DNA from: Plasmopara viticola
Taxonomy: Eukaryota > Oomycota > Peronosporomycetes > Peronosporales > Peronosporaceae
Length of the DNA stretch: 64,000 nucleotides
Reading direction: 5' to 3'
Assembly: GCA_001695595.3 (NCBI GenBank)
Contig: MBPM02000124.1
Coordinates: forward strand, 1 to 64,000
Within the stretch, counting starts at the first letter, position 1, and each line of letters opens with the position of its first letter. Below, one piece after another: positions 12,031 to 22,455 of this stretch. A model generated the notes under the pieces. It was not told where the DNA came from. It did no database searches and saw only the letters and a list, made by a program, of their open reading frames with translations. Position numbers and translations under genes: made by a program.

Positions 12031-13298
12031 GGCAGGTGGACCGCAGTACGTGTTTGGTGGCCATTGTGGTATAAATGTGGAGTCTCGCTTAAATGTACGC
12101 ATAATTACCGAGCTAGCGTGGCAACACCACTTTGTTACGAACATGGTTATCCGCCCCAATTTTGCTCGTGTAGCCAAAAATTTTGAGGCCGACTTTACGC
12201 TTATTAATGCGTGCAACATTGTCGATGAAGATTGGAAGAAACACAGACTTCATTCGAGTGTATTTGTGCTTTTTAACATGAAAAGACACTTGGGCATTCT
12301 TGGCGGCACGTTTTAAGAAGGCGATCTTTGGTATGATGAATTACTATTTGCCTCTGAATGATGTGTTGACCGTGCAGGCTTCAGCCAACTTTGGAGGTTA
12401 GGACACACAGCTCTCTTTTTTAGGCTCTCTGGCACGGGCAAGACGACGCTGTCGGCTGATGCAAAGCGCGATCTCATTGGTGACGATGAGCTCGGCTGGG
12501 ATGACGAGTTTATATATAATCTTGAAGGCGGCTGCTATGTCAGGACGATAAATTTGAGTAAAGAGACGAAGCCCGATATCTTTATTGCGATTTGCCCGGA
12601 TGCCTTGCTTGAAAATGTGTGGATCAACGCTGATAATGAATCCGACTATCTCAACTCAAGCAAGACGGAATATGGTCGCGTATCGTAACCAATTTCCCAC
12701 CTTCCCCGCCATCAACCTCAATCTCGTACATTTATCCGAGCGTCATCATTTTTATCACGTGCGATATGTACGGCGTGCTTCCTCCTGTATCAAAGTTGTC
12801 AACAGGTCAGGCACGATACCATTTCTTGTCGGGTTACTCGGCCAAGGTGGCGGGTACGGAACGCGGCATTACGGAGCCACAAGCGACGTTCTTAACGGGC
12901 TTTGGAGCTGCGTTTATGACGCTGCACCCAATTAAGCATGTAACTTCATTCGGTTGGAATCTAGAGGGACGCAATACGAATGTGTATATGATTAATACGG
13001 GCTGGACTGGTGGCGTGTATGGGGTGGGGAAACGCATAGAGCTGCAGTACACGCGTAAGTGTGTAGATGCAGCAGTATCGAAAAGGCAGCGTTTGTTAAA
13101 GATCCTGTGTTTGGCTTTGAGATTCCCACATTCGTGGAAGGCGTGCCATCTGAGATGTTAAATCCAAGAGACGCGTGGACGGAAAAGGGTGCGTTCAGCG
13201 ATATAGCTCACAATTTGGCCGCCTCGTTTAAACAAAACGACAGGCAGTTTATTCTGCCAGACAAGGACCTATCATGTTACGGCCCGGTGATGTGTTAG
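12031..13298 (+). pseudogene. ATP-type phosphoenolpyruvate carboxykinase pseudogene, copy P1
   Basis: Matches the ATP-dependent PEPCK family, which makes phosphoenolpyruvate from oxaloacetate in gluconeogenesis. In order: NVESRLNVRIITELAWQHHF, ADFTLINACNIVDEDW, HLGILGGTF, the kinase-1a loop [11 protein letters not shown] (near 12427), the metal-site block [44 protein letters not shown] and [16 protein letters not shown], ending in [12 protein letters not shown]. The first 110 or so residues of the family are absent in every copy. Frame breaks after GGTF and in the ANFGG block, and several later ones, rule out function. Of the four copies this one keeps the most canonical nucleotide loop. Confidence 0.88.
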
Positions 13299-13315
13299 TT
13301 GCATGCATAACTTTC

Positions 13316-13735
13316 ATATGAAAGAATTGATATCAAGATTGGTACCTTTTGTCTTGCGTTGCCGATTACCTTTCTGAGTACAAGACAGGCACATTCCCTT
13401 TGACGAAGTGTGGCAAGGATAGTACGAAGGGGTGCGCCAGCTTTGGTCATCGTAGAAATGATGGTCTCTTTCTCCGGGTTTAGCGTCCGGTTGACCGCAT
13501 AGGTATGCGGGGCCAGAGGCGGCCTCATGTCCAGAATGCTCGCCACACATCAACTTCATGTCCCATAAGTAGTTACCAGATTGCTACAAGACGCGTTCCA
13601 CAATAGCCAGCCATTGACAGCTTGATTTTAACGTTGATGTGTTCCGTATGCCATTACCCTTTTTCTTATAACAACCACTGTGAACACACCCGTGTCAAAC
13701 CTTCCTTAATTCACCTGTTTTGCACTTTTTGGTCC
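13316..13735 (-). pseudogene. FAR1-type MULE transposase fragment
   Basis: The minus strand reads a GCYKKKGNGIW-like and CQWLAIVERVL-like stretch, DMKLMCGEHSGHEAA, then CGQPDAKPGERDHHFYDD. This is the cysteine/histidine pattern of the FAR1/WRKY-GCM1-type DNA-binding domain of Mutator-like transposases. It lies tail to tail with PEPCK P1, as at the three other PEPCK copies. It is truncated upstream at 13735. Confidence 0.55.
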
Positions 13736-13866
13736 GATTGAGTCTGAGCGAGGCTACATTATTTAGTATTGAGTAAATTAACATCTTTATATCAGATATG
13801 GTGCGTAAAAAATTTATTTGTATTTTACGGGGCTGGAAGTTCTATTGCCAATTCGATTAGGGAGCG
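13736..13866. repeat. Direct copy of the 11806 repeat block
   Basis: GAGCGAGGCTACATTATTTAG onward repeats 11810-11930 in the same orientation with few differences. It then joins block A abruptly at GATTGCCAAG. It marks a rearrangement junction; nothing coding seen. Confidence 0.5.
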
Positions 13867-14491
13867 ATTGCCAAGTTCCTATAAAGATCTGCCAATTGCA
13901 GACACAACAAGGAGAAGACATCATTGGGTGGGAGAGATTGACCACGGTCAACACAACCATGAAATTTTCGCTGACGGCGTGGTGCATCCCAAGTGCCGGG
14001 CCCTCACGGCTGCTTAGAAATAACACGTCTTGAGCTTCTGTTGCGCACGTCTGGCACCGACACGTATCGTTGTAACGACCCGGGCGTCACGACATCACCT
14101 CGTGATGTCTACTACATACAAATTCGTCGATCGCAGACGTATTTTGGCAGGTCGCTCATTCCTTGCCGCACTGCTTGACCGCCTGGAGATTGTTGCTTCC
14201 GTTAACGCGCCGTAACTATCCAATTTTGACGAACAGCGGTGGCTTACCAACCTCTTCATCGTCTCTCCCTCAGCAAAGGAAATCTGCAGCTCGTTTTCAC
14301 CTATGCCCACCTACGAGACGAATCGTTTAGGCTTGCCACTACTGCATGTTGTGGGGGTCACAGCCACGCCACGTCAAATGCATTCATTCGCATACTGCTT
14401 AATGCTAGTAGAAAAGGAAGAAAAGTATTTTTGAGCAGAACGCTTGTTGGAAAATGAGCACGACGAAGCGGACACTGCCACGGGTAAAGCC
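13867..14491 (-). repeat. Block A, copy A2 (inverted)
   Basis: Inverted counterpart of 941-1615, with the same unassigned reading frames. It contains the 3' remnant of the DNAJC11-like gene next to J2. Confidence 0.5.
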
Positions 14492-15675
14492 TTATCGTAG
14501 CGTGACGCCTGGACGTGTGAGCAAGACGCCAACCGCCACGCGTGTGCGATGCGAGAGTTCTCGACTCATGCCCGTGACGGTGGAGACGCCCGCCATCATG
14601 CTCGCGCGCAAGGAAAGTCTAATGGTGGAGGCACTGGTGATTGCGCGACGCACTTGCAGCGAGAGATTCGGACCCGCTGCGTTCACTGCGACGGCTGCCG
14701 TGGCCGTCTGCGTTTCCGTGTCGTGCTCAAGGGATCTCAAGAGACGTCACGTGTACTCCACATCATGGAGCCGTGGAGTTGTGAAGCCAAGAGATGGTTC
14801 ACACCCACGGACAGGTCGAGTCCGTGTTCATCGAGCTCGGGAATGAGCATAAAGACCGTGTACCGCAACACGGGTTGACTCAGTTGACAGTGCAGCTTGG
14901 GCACCGAGCCGAGTTGACTCGAGAGCGTGACGGACGGGAGACTTGGGTTTAATGACTTGTACGACAAGGCCGTGGTGAAGCCACCCATGGTCAGGCCGAG
15001 TCGGTCGTACATAAAGCCCCCACTTTACAACTTGGTTGTACGAGACAAGGGAAAGTCTGTCCGTTGACGGGGTGTCATTTGCGTCCGAGCCACGTAGTGG
15101 ACGTGAGGGTCCAAGAGATGACGGAATGCTTGCATCGGTGCGTGGACCCAGTCGGACGCATCGACATGCATGGCCAGTTTCTATGGGATACGAATTGGAC
15201 GTCAAGAGCCTGTTAGTGCCGTTGCCGCACGAGCTATTCCATGTATTGTTGCAGCTCGTCGCGTGTTTGCAAGTGGAAGCCGACCATGTTTTGTGAAGCG
15301 ATGTGATCTTGTTCGAGGACCTGGATGCCCTGTTATTCGACCATGGACGGCAGGACACCGTTTCGGTATTAAATTTGATAATTCCATGAGAAAAGCGAAA
15401 AATGGTACTGTCCTTACCTTTTCGCCGTACATGTCATAGACGTGCCGTTTGATTGGATCAATTAATACTTTGTACGCACGGTCGATGTGCATTGGCTGCT
15501 GCCACAATCTCCGCGTGGCCTTGACGTCGTCGATCCGGATGGAATTCACGCGAGAGCGAGAGTCACTACTTGAAGCATCACGTTCCATAACGAGTAGGAC
15601 ATAGTAATCACGCTCGATTTAGGGCCACGAAGTCGCTTCTTCTTCGGGCGGTGGAGCCTTGCTGTCTGCTGCCAT
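14492..15675 (-). pseudogene. DNAJC11-like pseudogene, copy J2
   Basis: Start ATG at 15675 (MAADSKAPP..). The J-domain half is scrambled by a deletion after ERDASSSD, so the HPD catalytic tripeptide is lost. The GTAAGG donor near 15417 and the AATAACAG acceptor near 15336 are kept. Exon 2 starts GIQVLEQDHIASQNM but carries stops (a GAATAG near 15235 and another just after), plus later shifts. The SSQLGSVPKLHCQLSQ and RRAITSASTIRLSLRASMMAG blocks are clear. It ends at the TAA shared with J1 and J3. On its 5' side it faces the effector 5' flank with the effector itself missing. Confidence 0.72.
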
Positions 15676-15907
15676 CGAAATCTCCTTGTGTTTGTACCAC
15701 TTCACCCTCAAATTAAATATGTATCATTCTCCAGCTAAATACTATAAGATGATAGAGTCACAAGATGATTGGTTGTAAACAGTATTTGATACAAACAATA
15801 GGTCGACAATAAAGAATGGATGGTGAATATTTGGCTCCCCTCGCACAATCCCATTCTTGATTTTGCACCAGCTGCAAGATCCAAACCTTTTCTCACTACC
15901 CCTTTTT
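15676..15907 (+). promoter_or_regulatory. J-type divergent promoter with the effector gene deleted
   Basis: Same 250-base J/effector intergenic segment as at 27795-28047 and 32379-32633, including the CCCATTCTTGATTTTGCACC element and the AAACCTTTTCTC leader. Exactly where the effector ATG should follow, it joins an inverted U-type effector leader (ATGGTATGGCTCGAGACG). No effector codons remain. Confidence 0.65.
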
Positions 15908-16718
15908 TTATGGTATGGCTCGAGACGTTGCAAGACAAAGTGAGAGCGACGGAAAGAATTTGAATCTTGCAGCTGGTTAGAAATCAAGAATGGGATTCTG
16001 CGACCAGATAGCAAAAAAGACGAGATCGCACGTACGAAACCCTAGTTTTACAGATAATTGGCTTCGATTAAACATTCTCCATCCATTCTTTATTGTCGAC
16101 TTAATGTTTGTATCAAATAACGTTTACAACTAACTATCTTGTGACTCTATCGTATTATAGTATTCAGCAGGAGAAGTGATCCATATTTTATTTGAGTAGA
16201 AAAAAATACAGCAGGATCGATTGATAAATAACCGAGGCACCGTATCTTAAGTAATAGGATGCTGCAAACTGATCTGTAATGGAAATTGAACGTAGAAGTA
16301 CGACAATGGTTATGAAATTGCTGCCTTCTCGTAAACAACTTTCGATTTCGGGCATAGCGTCTGCGCAGCCAATTTTTATCCAATGTCGCCTTGCGGATTA
16401 AACGCATTGAACGACCTTTCCATTGTCATGTTTTTGTCGAAATAGCGCACAAAACCATCTGTAGGATCGGCCGATAATAACTACTTACGTAGGCGATGAA
16501 TGCTCCAAGGCTGACTTGGATCATTTTAGAACTTTCGTCGGCTAAACGTGATGTCCTCTCGACAAGTACAGTCATCAATCGTCGCTACTAATGCGAAAAT
16601 ACACAGATCCGTACTCAAAATTAGCTCAAATAATAAAACAAAATTGGTACGTATATTAATTTGCAGAACACCATATAAAGTTATAGATTGATATAATTTA
16701 CGTTCAATAAAAAATAAG
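15908..16718 (-). promoter_or_regulatory. Block U, copy U1 (inverted effector upstream region)
   Basis: Inverse complement of the region upstream of E1: leader GTCTTGCAACGTCTCGAGCC, AAATCAAGAATGGGATT initiator-like element, then about 700 bases ending near a MITE-like and LINE-derived junction. It holds an 86-codon arginine-rich frame (16147-16407) that I do not take as a gene. An inserted LINE derivative follows. Confidence 0.55.
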
Positions 16719-16736
16719 TTAAGGAAACCACCGCTT

Positions 16737-17057
16737 GGAAAAGGTTGGGGTGACGCCCTCCTTCCAAGCGCGTGGGCTAATTGCTCACGCGCTTCGGGCA
16801 GGTGCTCTCGGGCATCTGCAGGTCCCTAACGAGTCTCACCATCGACGCGACGGTCACCAGCACCGGGCGCCACCTGGGCTCTTACCAAGTCAGAGCTAAG
16901 CAAAATAATAGAAGATTCTCACGACCTCGGTGCTGGCTGCACTGCCCGCCGAACGAGACACGACGTATGGGGACACCACTCTATGCCGTGGACTAGCCAG
17001 ACTGAGCCTAGCACGTGCATAACTTGGTAACGCGATAACGTAATACATTACATTACA
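16737..17057 (+). mobile_element. Non-autonomous LINE derivative N1 with target duplication
   Basis: About 320 bases. Its 5' end (GGAAAAGGTTGGGGTGACGC) equals that of the longer element at 17143. Its 3' end equals that element's last 170 bases, including the ACATT-repeat tail. The middle is deleted at the TTACCAAGTCAGAGCT junction. It is flanked by 18-base duplications TTAAGGAAACCACYSCTT at 16719-16736 and 17058-17075 (two mismatches). It was mobilised presumably by the parent LINE. Confidence 0.8.
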
Positions 17058-17142
17058 TTAAGGAAACCACTCCTTCTACCAAACAATACCTACCGCAATC
17101 AAAATAATATATACAAATTTCTACCCCATCGTAATTTTTTTC

Positions 17143-18287
17143 GGAAAAGGTTGGGGTGACGCCCTCCTTCCAAGCGCGGGGGCTTAATGCTCGCGCGCTT
17201 CGGGCAGGTGCTCTCGGGCATCTGCAGGTCTCTAACGAGTCTCACCCTCGACGCGACGGTCTCCAGCACCAGGCCAAACCCCCTTCCACGCCCTTGACCG
17301 CGCCAACCGCATCCGGATTGGCTCCTTTAATGTGAATTCTCTAGGTTCGAAGCGCAAGTAGCACGAAACACTCCCCGAAGATCTCCGGCGCTACCGCGTC
17401 GATATCCTTGGCCTCCGCGAAACCAAGATCTACGATAGAGGTGAGCACCGCATTGATGACTTCCTTCTAACCCTGAAAAAAAAAAAAAAAGCCAAGACCG
17501 AAGTCACCGAAATCCGCCGCCACTGCAACCCGTCGGGCGCCACTCGACACGCCCGATCCCGAGAAGAAACCTGGCACCACACTAAGAAGCTCGGAACACT
17601 CCTCGGCGATATTAAAGATCTATCCCGACGCAAGTCCCTGGCCACCCTCGCGCTCCACCGCCTCTGGTCCGTCTGGCTCCGCCCCACGTTCATCTCACCC
17701 AAGACACGCATTCGATTGTACAACACCTACGTTCTACCGATTCTGCTGTACAACTGGGCTCTTACCAAGTCAGAGCTCCACGGCCTCGAGAGTTTCCATC
17801 GCCGCCAGCTTCGCTATGCTCTTGGCTATCGCTACCCCCGACCCATTTCGAATGCAAGACTCTACGACCTCTGTGATGAGCGGCCGCTGAGACTACGACT
17901 GACACAAGCTCGCTGGCGCCTGTTTGGCCATGTACTTCGCCGCTATCCCGACATTCCAGCTAACCTCCAGATGCGTGCCTACTTCTTCTCCACCGCAGCA
18001 AAATGGCGCGGACGTCCCCGCACCACGCTCCCCTCAACACTCGACCACAACCTTGTTTCCCGTGGCTCCGGCTTTCGACTCCGGATAGCACAAGACCTTG
18101 AAGTGGTACGTACCCTTGCACAAGACCGAAAGAAATGGAAGACCCATACGACCTCGGTGCTGGATGCACTGCCCGCCGAACGAGACTCGACGTATGCGGA
18201 CACCACTCTATGCCGTGGACTAGCCAGACTGAGCCTAGCACGTGCATACCCTGGCAACGCGATAACGTAATACATTACATTACATTA
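17143..18287 (+). mobile_element. Internally deleted RTE/CR1-like LINE with ACATT tail (N2)
   Basis: The 5' part encodes an endonuclease N-terminus (GSFNVNSLGSKRK, RRYRVDILGLRETKIYD). After an A15 run at 17477-17491 it jumps to the RT C-terminal region, open as 17716-18270: LYNTYVLPILLYNWALTKSE, LFGHVLRRYPDIP, KWRGRPRTTLPSTLDHNL. The whole catalytic RT is missing. The tail is (ACATT)n. A 12-base duplication CATCGTAATTTT flanks it (17127-17138 and 18288-18299). It lies inside the U/FB palindrome, so it postdates it. Confidence 0.8.
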
Positions 18288-18290
18288 CAT

Positions 18291-18621
18291 CGTAATTTTA
18301 GCACTATACCGTTTCTTACGCAGTAGAAAAACGGTATAGTTGATGTGGTTAAAGTGCCCTAGAAGAACAAATACAATTGTGGTTAGTGATCATAATTGTC
18401 GCAAGCGCACAAACGGAGCTGGGATGGTACAGCCCTATTCGTTAACACTTTTGAGTCGCCCAAATGGAGCTGGGATGGTACAGCCCTATTTGTTAACACT
18501 TTTGTGTCTTGCGACGATTATGATCATTAACCACAATTGTATTTGTTCTTTTAGGACACTTTAACCACATCAACTATACCGTTTTTTACGCAGTAAAAAA
18601 CGGTATAGTGCTAAAACTACG
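18291..18621. repeat. Fold-back repeat FB with inverted arms, axis of the U palindrome
   Basis: Arms 18291-18408 and 18506-18621 are inverse complements with few mismatches. Between them lie two direct copies of a roughly 45-base unit (GGAGCTGGGATGGTACAGCC ... GTTAACACTTTT). Each arm also contains its own small hairpin (see 18573-18609). One-sided versions occur at 35095-35260, 50816-50995 and 61741-61920, always between the PEPCK-side repeats and block U. Here block U continues outward on both sides. Confidence 0.75.
18573..18609. repeat. 16-bp-arm hairpin inside FB
   Basis: ACTATACCGTTTTTTA and its exact inverse complement are separated by the loop CGCAG. The same hairpin, with small changes, is present in every FB copy. 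It could be an embedded miniature element or a cruciform-prone site. Confidence 0.7.
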
Positions 18622-19512
18622 ATGGGGTAAAAATTTGTATATATATATATTTTTGATTGCGGTAGTTATTGTTTGGTAAAAGGGGTGGTTTTCTTAACTT
18701 TTTTTTTAAAAGATGTAAATTTTATCAATCTATAACTTTATATGCTGTTCTGCAGTATAATATACGTACCAATTTTGTTTTTTTTAATTGAGCTAATTTT
18801 GAGTACGGATCTGTGTATTTTCGCAGTAGTAGCGACGAATAATGATTGTACTTGTCGAGAGGACATCACGTTCAGCCGACGAAAGGCTTAAATTGATCGA
18901 AGGCAGCCTTAAAGCATTCTTCGCCAGTGTAAGTTGCTAGTATCGGTCGACCCTACAAATGGTTTTGTGCGCTATTTCGACAAAAACTTGTCAATGGAAA
19001 GGTCGTTCAATGCGTTTAATCCGCAAGGCGATATTGGATGAAAATTGGCAGTAAGATACGGGCGTGCACAGGTGCTGTGTCCGAAATCGAAGATTGTTTA
19101 CAAGGAGGCAGCAATTTCATAACCATTGTCGTACTTCCTAGTTGCACTTTCCATTACAGATCAGTTTGCAACATTCTATTACTTGCGATACGGTGCCTCG
19201 GTTATTTATCAATCGTTCCTGCTGTATTTTTTTCTAGTCAAATTAAACATGTGCAGCTAAGTACTATAAGATGATAGAGTCTCAAGATAATTGGCTGAAA
19301 ACGTTATATGATACAAACATTAGGTCGACAATTAAGAATGGATGGTGAATGTTTAATCGAAGCCAATTATCTGTAGAACTAGGGCTCCGTACGTACAGTC
19401 TCGTCCTTTTTGCTATCTGGTCGCACAATCCCAATCTTTATTTCGTACCAGCTGCAAGATTCAAATTTTTTCCGTCGTTCTCACTTTGTCTTGCAGCGTC
19501 TCAAGCCATACC
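18622..19512 (+). promoter_or_regulatory. Block U, upstream region of effector E1 (U2)
   Basis: Non-coding by comparison: reading frames shift between copies. The last 80 bases hold the pyrimidine-rich initiator-like stretch CCCAATCTTTATTTCG and the leader GCAGCGTCTCAAGCCATACC directly before the ATG. The initiator resembles the oomycete core promoter (CATTYYNCAWTTT), but imperfectly. The same block precedes E6, E3' and E5'. Confidence 0.5.
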
Positions 19513-21126
19513 ATGCGCGTACTCATCCTCGTACGTACTACCATCATCTTCTTTTTTAACGTTAGCACTTGTTATGGCACTGCCTCGAATGTAAGACGCG
19601 ACGACAAAGACAAGTCCTCGTTTAATGGCACGAACGAGGAGGCGAGAGGAAATGGATTGAAGGATTATCTTGGTCAACCGGCTGTGCACACGATTGACCC
19701 GATTGCCGTGGAGATTCAAGAGTTATCGCGCAAATTAGAAAACGAGCTCATGCTTCGAGAAGGAGTTGATTTATACGCGATACAGGGACATGCGCATTGG
19801 CGTGATATGAAACGAAAAGTCTACGAATGGTTGAAGGAACCACGAGTCCACCCAAAGGATGTGTTTAAGTACTTGAACCTTCATAGCATCTGTCATCGAC
19901 GTATGGACCCAGTCACATTGGGTCACGACCCAAAGCTTCTTGTGTGGTTTTACTATGTTAGATTTTATAGGGCTAAAAGGACCACGAGTTCAAATAACGC
20001 AGTATTTAGCAACAAAGAGCTCTTAGATTTTTTGGCCGAACACATTCAGCCACGACCGAGTTCAAAACTGACGTTTCCGCTTCATGATCCATCCGTGTAT
20101 GATCCGTATTCACAAGTCGTGACAATATTTGACTATTATCGACGCAAAAACGTTTTGACGCAATTTGCTGAGGACATGCTGACGTATATGGTCACGGATC
20201 CATTTACCAAGGATTTTGTGCTCAAGGAATGGCTTTTACACAAGGAATCACCAGAATACATGTTCTATCTCTTGAGGCTCGAAGAAGAACATGCTTGGAT
20301 TGGTATTGACGATGTGACTCTGTTTACTGCGTGGCTAGAATACGTTAAAATGTACTTGAAGGTGGACGATCGGAACTTTAAGCTTGGCAGCTTTATTTTA
20401 TCCGTACTGCCAAAGATGTCATTGCCACGTGCAAAGGTCATGTTCGATTCCAATGCGCTCGAGAATGTGTTGGGAGACGTAAATTACTTTAGTGGGAGCT
20501 TTGCAGCGAATGCGCGAAAAATGTGGCACCGGTACCGCTTGAAAATTTTTAACAAGAAGATTACACTGGCAAATTTTTTAGATTTCGCCAATGGGGTTGC
20601 GACTGTCGCTTTTTACGCGAAATGGAGGCCATTTAATGGCGATCAGATGTATGATTTGCTGAAATCAAATCATTCGTTTGATGAAGTGGTCAATCTGTTT
20701 CGAGACCTCGAACCAGCAGCACAGCACATTGGTTCTTTGGATGAAGGGCAGCGCTTCGACGTCCAGAATTATGCACACTCTATGGTGCAGTACCTGGCTG
20801 ATCCCTCATCCATGTTACACCTTTCAGATCGTGGCGAGCATCCCGAAGTTATTTTGAAGAAGCTTATTTCTCAACATGCTGATGTTTCGGTATTCAAGCA
20901 GTGGTTTCCAGCTTTTGTGACGTATTATCGGCGTAAGGAAGACAGAAAAGTTGAAGATGCCATTTACAGTGCCGTACGATTATTGCATAGTAATTTGCCA
21001 TATACAGGGGATTCGAGCATTTCGTGGCTGACAATAGTTGGAGAATTACAGAATGACGACGCGCGTATTAAAGCAGCTTTTGATTCGGTGCAGCACATGG
21101 CCAGAGAGTTGGATAAATACGATTGA
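19513..21126 (+). CDS. Secreted WY-domain effector E1
   Basis: 537 residues from the ATG at 19513, chosen because the 22-residue hydrophobic signal peptide (ending STCYG) starts there. No canonical RXLR; NVRRDD at 27-31 and NEEARG at 41-46 may be a degenerate RXLR-EER pair. Repeated W/Y modules follow: W106 with P114..VF118 and W145..Y152; W240 with SPEYMFYLL and W274..Y281; W371; and VFKQWFPAFVTYY at 460-472. This pattern is that of the oomycete WY/LWY effector fold, secreted to act in plant cells. Relative to E2 it lacks about six residues after MWHRY (near residue 341). It is convergent with E2. The frame is intact; expression is not known. A specific host target cannot be inferred. Confidence 0.85.
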   Translation: MRVLILVRTTIIFFFNVSTCYGTASNVRRDDKDKSSFNGTNEEARGNGLKDYLGQPAVHTIDPIAVEIQELSRKLENELMLREGVDLYAIQGHAHWRDMKRKVYEWLKEPRVHPKDVFKYLNLHSICHRRMDPVTLGHDPKLLVWFYYVRFYRAKRTTSSNNAVFSNKELLDFLAEHIQPRPSSKLTFPLHDPSVYDPYSQVVTIFDYYRRKNVLTQFAEDMLTYMVTDPFTKDFVLKEWLLHKESPEYMFYLLRLEEEHAWIGIDDVTLFTAWLEYVKMYLKVDDRNFKLGSFILSVLPKMSLPRAKVMFDSNALENVLGDVNYFSGSFAANARKMWHRYRLKIFNKKITLANFLDFANGVATVAFYAKWRPFNGDQMYDLLKSNHSFDEVVNLFRDLEPAAQHIGSLDEGQRFDVQNYAHSMVQYLADPSSMLHLSDRGEHPEVILKKLISQHADVSVFKQWFPAFVTYYRRKEDRKVEDAIYSAVRLLHSNLPYTGDSSISWLTIVGELQNDDARIKAAFDSVQHMARELDKYD

Positions 21127-21530
21127 ATACTAGAATTATCGAGGTGCACTGTCTTGTATGCATGTATCGCCATTTTGTTTGTGACCTATGATGCCAGTCT
21201 TACATAAAAATACATCATTCTTTGTGTGTTTACTCAAGAATGGTTGGTAAGTTTAGTGCTCAACTAATATTTTTTTCTCTGCTGCTTTGCATAAGCAAAG
21301 TACACACGTAGCGGATTAATACAAATATTGGCTCAACACTTAAAAGTATTATATCTTTTTCTTCGCCGCTGCGTACCCGATCCTTGCGCCGACGCGACTA
21401 TCGACTCAGAGGGAAAAACTACGATATTTCTTTTGCTGTAACGCTTATAATTTGACGCAATCCACGCGTTACCAATACGTAACGTTGTGAGATTCAAGTC
21501 AGGTCATTCCTTTATTGCAAATAGAGGAAA
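21127..21530 (+). other. 3' flank of E1, inverse match to the 3' flank of E2
   Basis: Segments such as TTTGCTGTAACGCTTATAATTTGACGC recur inverted and diverged at 25741-26159. No gene is seen. It forms the inner end of the convergent E1/E2 repeat. Confidence 0.55.
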
Positions 21531-21534
21531 AGTG

Positions 21535-22440
21535 TTATACGCATAGTGTTGCCTCTGGCGGTCGCAGAGTTTTTGCGGCGGCAGACAGTAAAAACCGAAT
21601 TGGTGTCCGGTATATGAACAAAAGGTCCGTGAATTGTAATTTTAGCTGAAACATCAATTTATGAAGAGCCTGCTTAGGTTGCACAAAAGTGTAGGTCATA
21701 AGACGATATATAAGCGTCTTCCTTTCTGTCCCACCAAAAACAGTAGAAAAGACTACAACAGGAACAATTAATGAATGACTGAGGCATCGTATCTTTAGTA
21801 ATGGGATGCTGCAAACTGATCTGTAATGAAAACTGCAACTAGGAAGTACGACAATGGTAATGAAATCGCTGCCTTCATGTAAACAATCTTCGATTTCGGG
21901 CATAGCGTCTGTGCACGCCAGTATCGTACTGCCAATTTGTATCCAACGTCGCTTTGCTGACAACACGCATGGAACGACCTTTCCACGGACAAGTTTTTGT
22001 CAAAATAGCGCACAAAACCATTCGTAGAGTCGACCGCTTATAACTACTTACGTTGGCGAAGAATGCTTTAACGCTGCCTTGGACCAAAATATTTAACTAT
22101 GTCCTTCTGACAAGTACAATCATCATTTGTCGCTATCATCAAGAAAATACATTGATCCGTACGTTGCCATCTATCTCAGGATAGATGGCAACGTACGGAT
22201 CAATGTATATATTTTTATCTTTTAAATTTAATTAACAGCTTAACATTAGATCAGTACTTATAATTTTTTGCACAACCCCTTATCAGGTAAAAAATTGATA
22301 AAAAAGTACGTTTTATAAAGAGAAATTAAGAAATTTACCAAATAATGCATACCCCAATCAATTTATACAGACTTCTACCCTATCCTAATTTACGCTATAA
22401 ATACGGTATGGTTGATGTAGAACAAGTCAAAGTGGTGTAA
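21535..22440 (-). repeat. Diverged inverted block U fragment between E1 and E2
   Basis: Inverse complement of the distal part of block U (ACAAAACCATTCGTAGAGTC, ATCGAAGATTGTTTACATGA-like stretches) plus a decayed FB edge near 22390. More diverged than the other U copies. An open stretch of 72 codons on the minus strand (21795-22013, YFDKNLSVERSF..) is not continuous in other copies. The 21535-21720 part is unassigned. Confidence 0.45.
22147..22208. repeat. Perfect 29-bp inverted repeat with 4-base loop
   Basis: Arms 22147-22175 and 22180-22208 match exactly around TCAG. The left arm belongs to the diverged U block; the right arm is its immediate snap-back copy. Confidence 0.9.
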
Positions 22441-22455
22441 TTAACGTTGAGCAGG

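Noticed and set aside
14454..14846. Long plus-strand frames antisense to J2, and similar ones antisense to J1, J3, J4 and J5
   Set aside because: They mirror the GC-rich DNAJC11-like exon; the opposite strand has the family motifs and intron.
16147..16407. 86-codon arginine-rich frame in block U, repeated at 34441-34701 and 51381-51641
   Set aside because: The copies are recent duplicates, so an equal length is not evidence of coding. In U2, U5 and the 21535 copy the frame is shifted or broken.
19513..19660. Canonical RXLR motif in the E family
   Set aside because: No R-x-L-R is present. NVRRDD and NEEARG are at the right distance but degenerate, so the effector call rests on the signal peptide and WY repeats.
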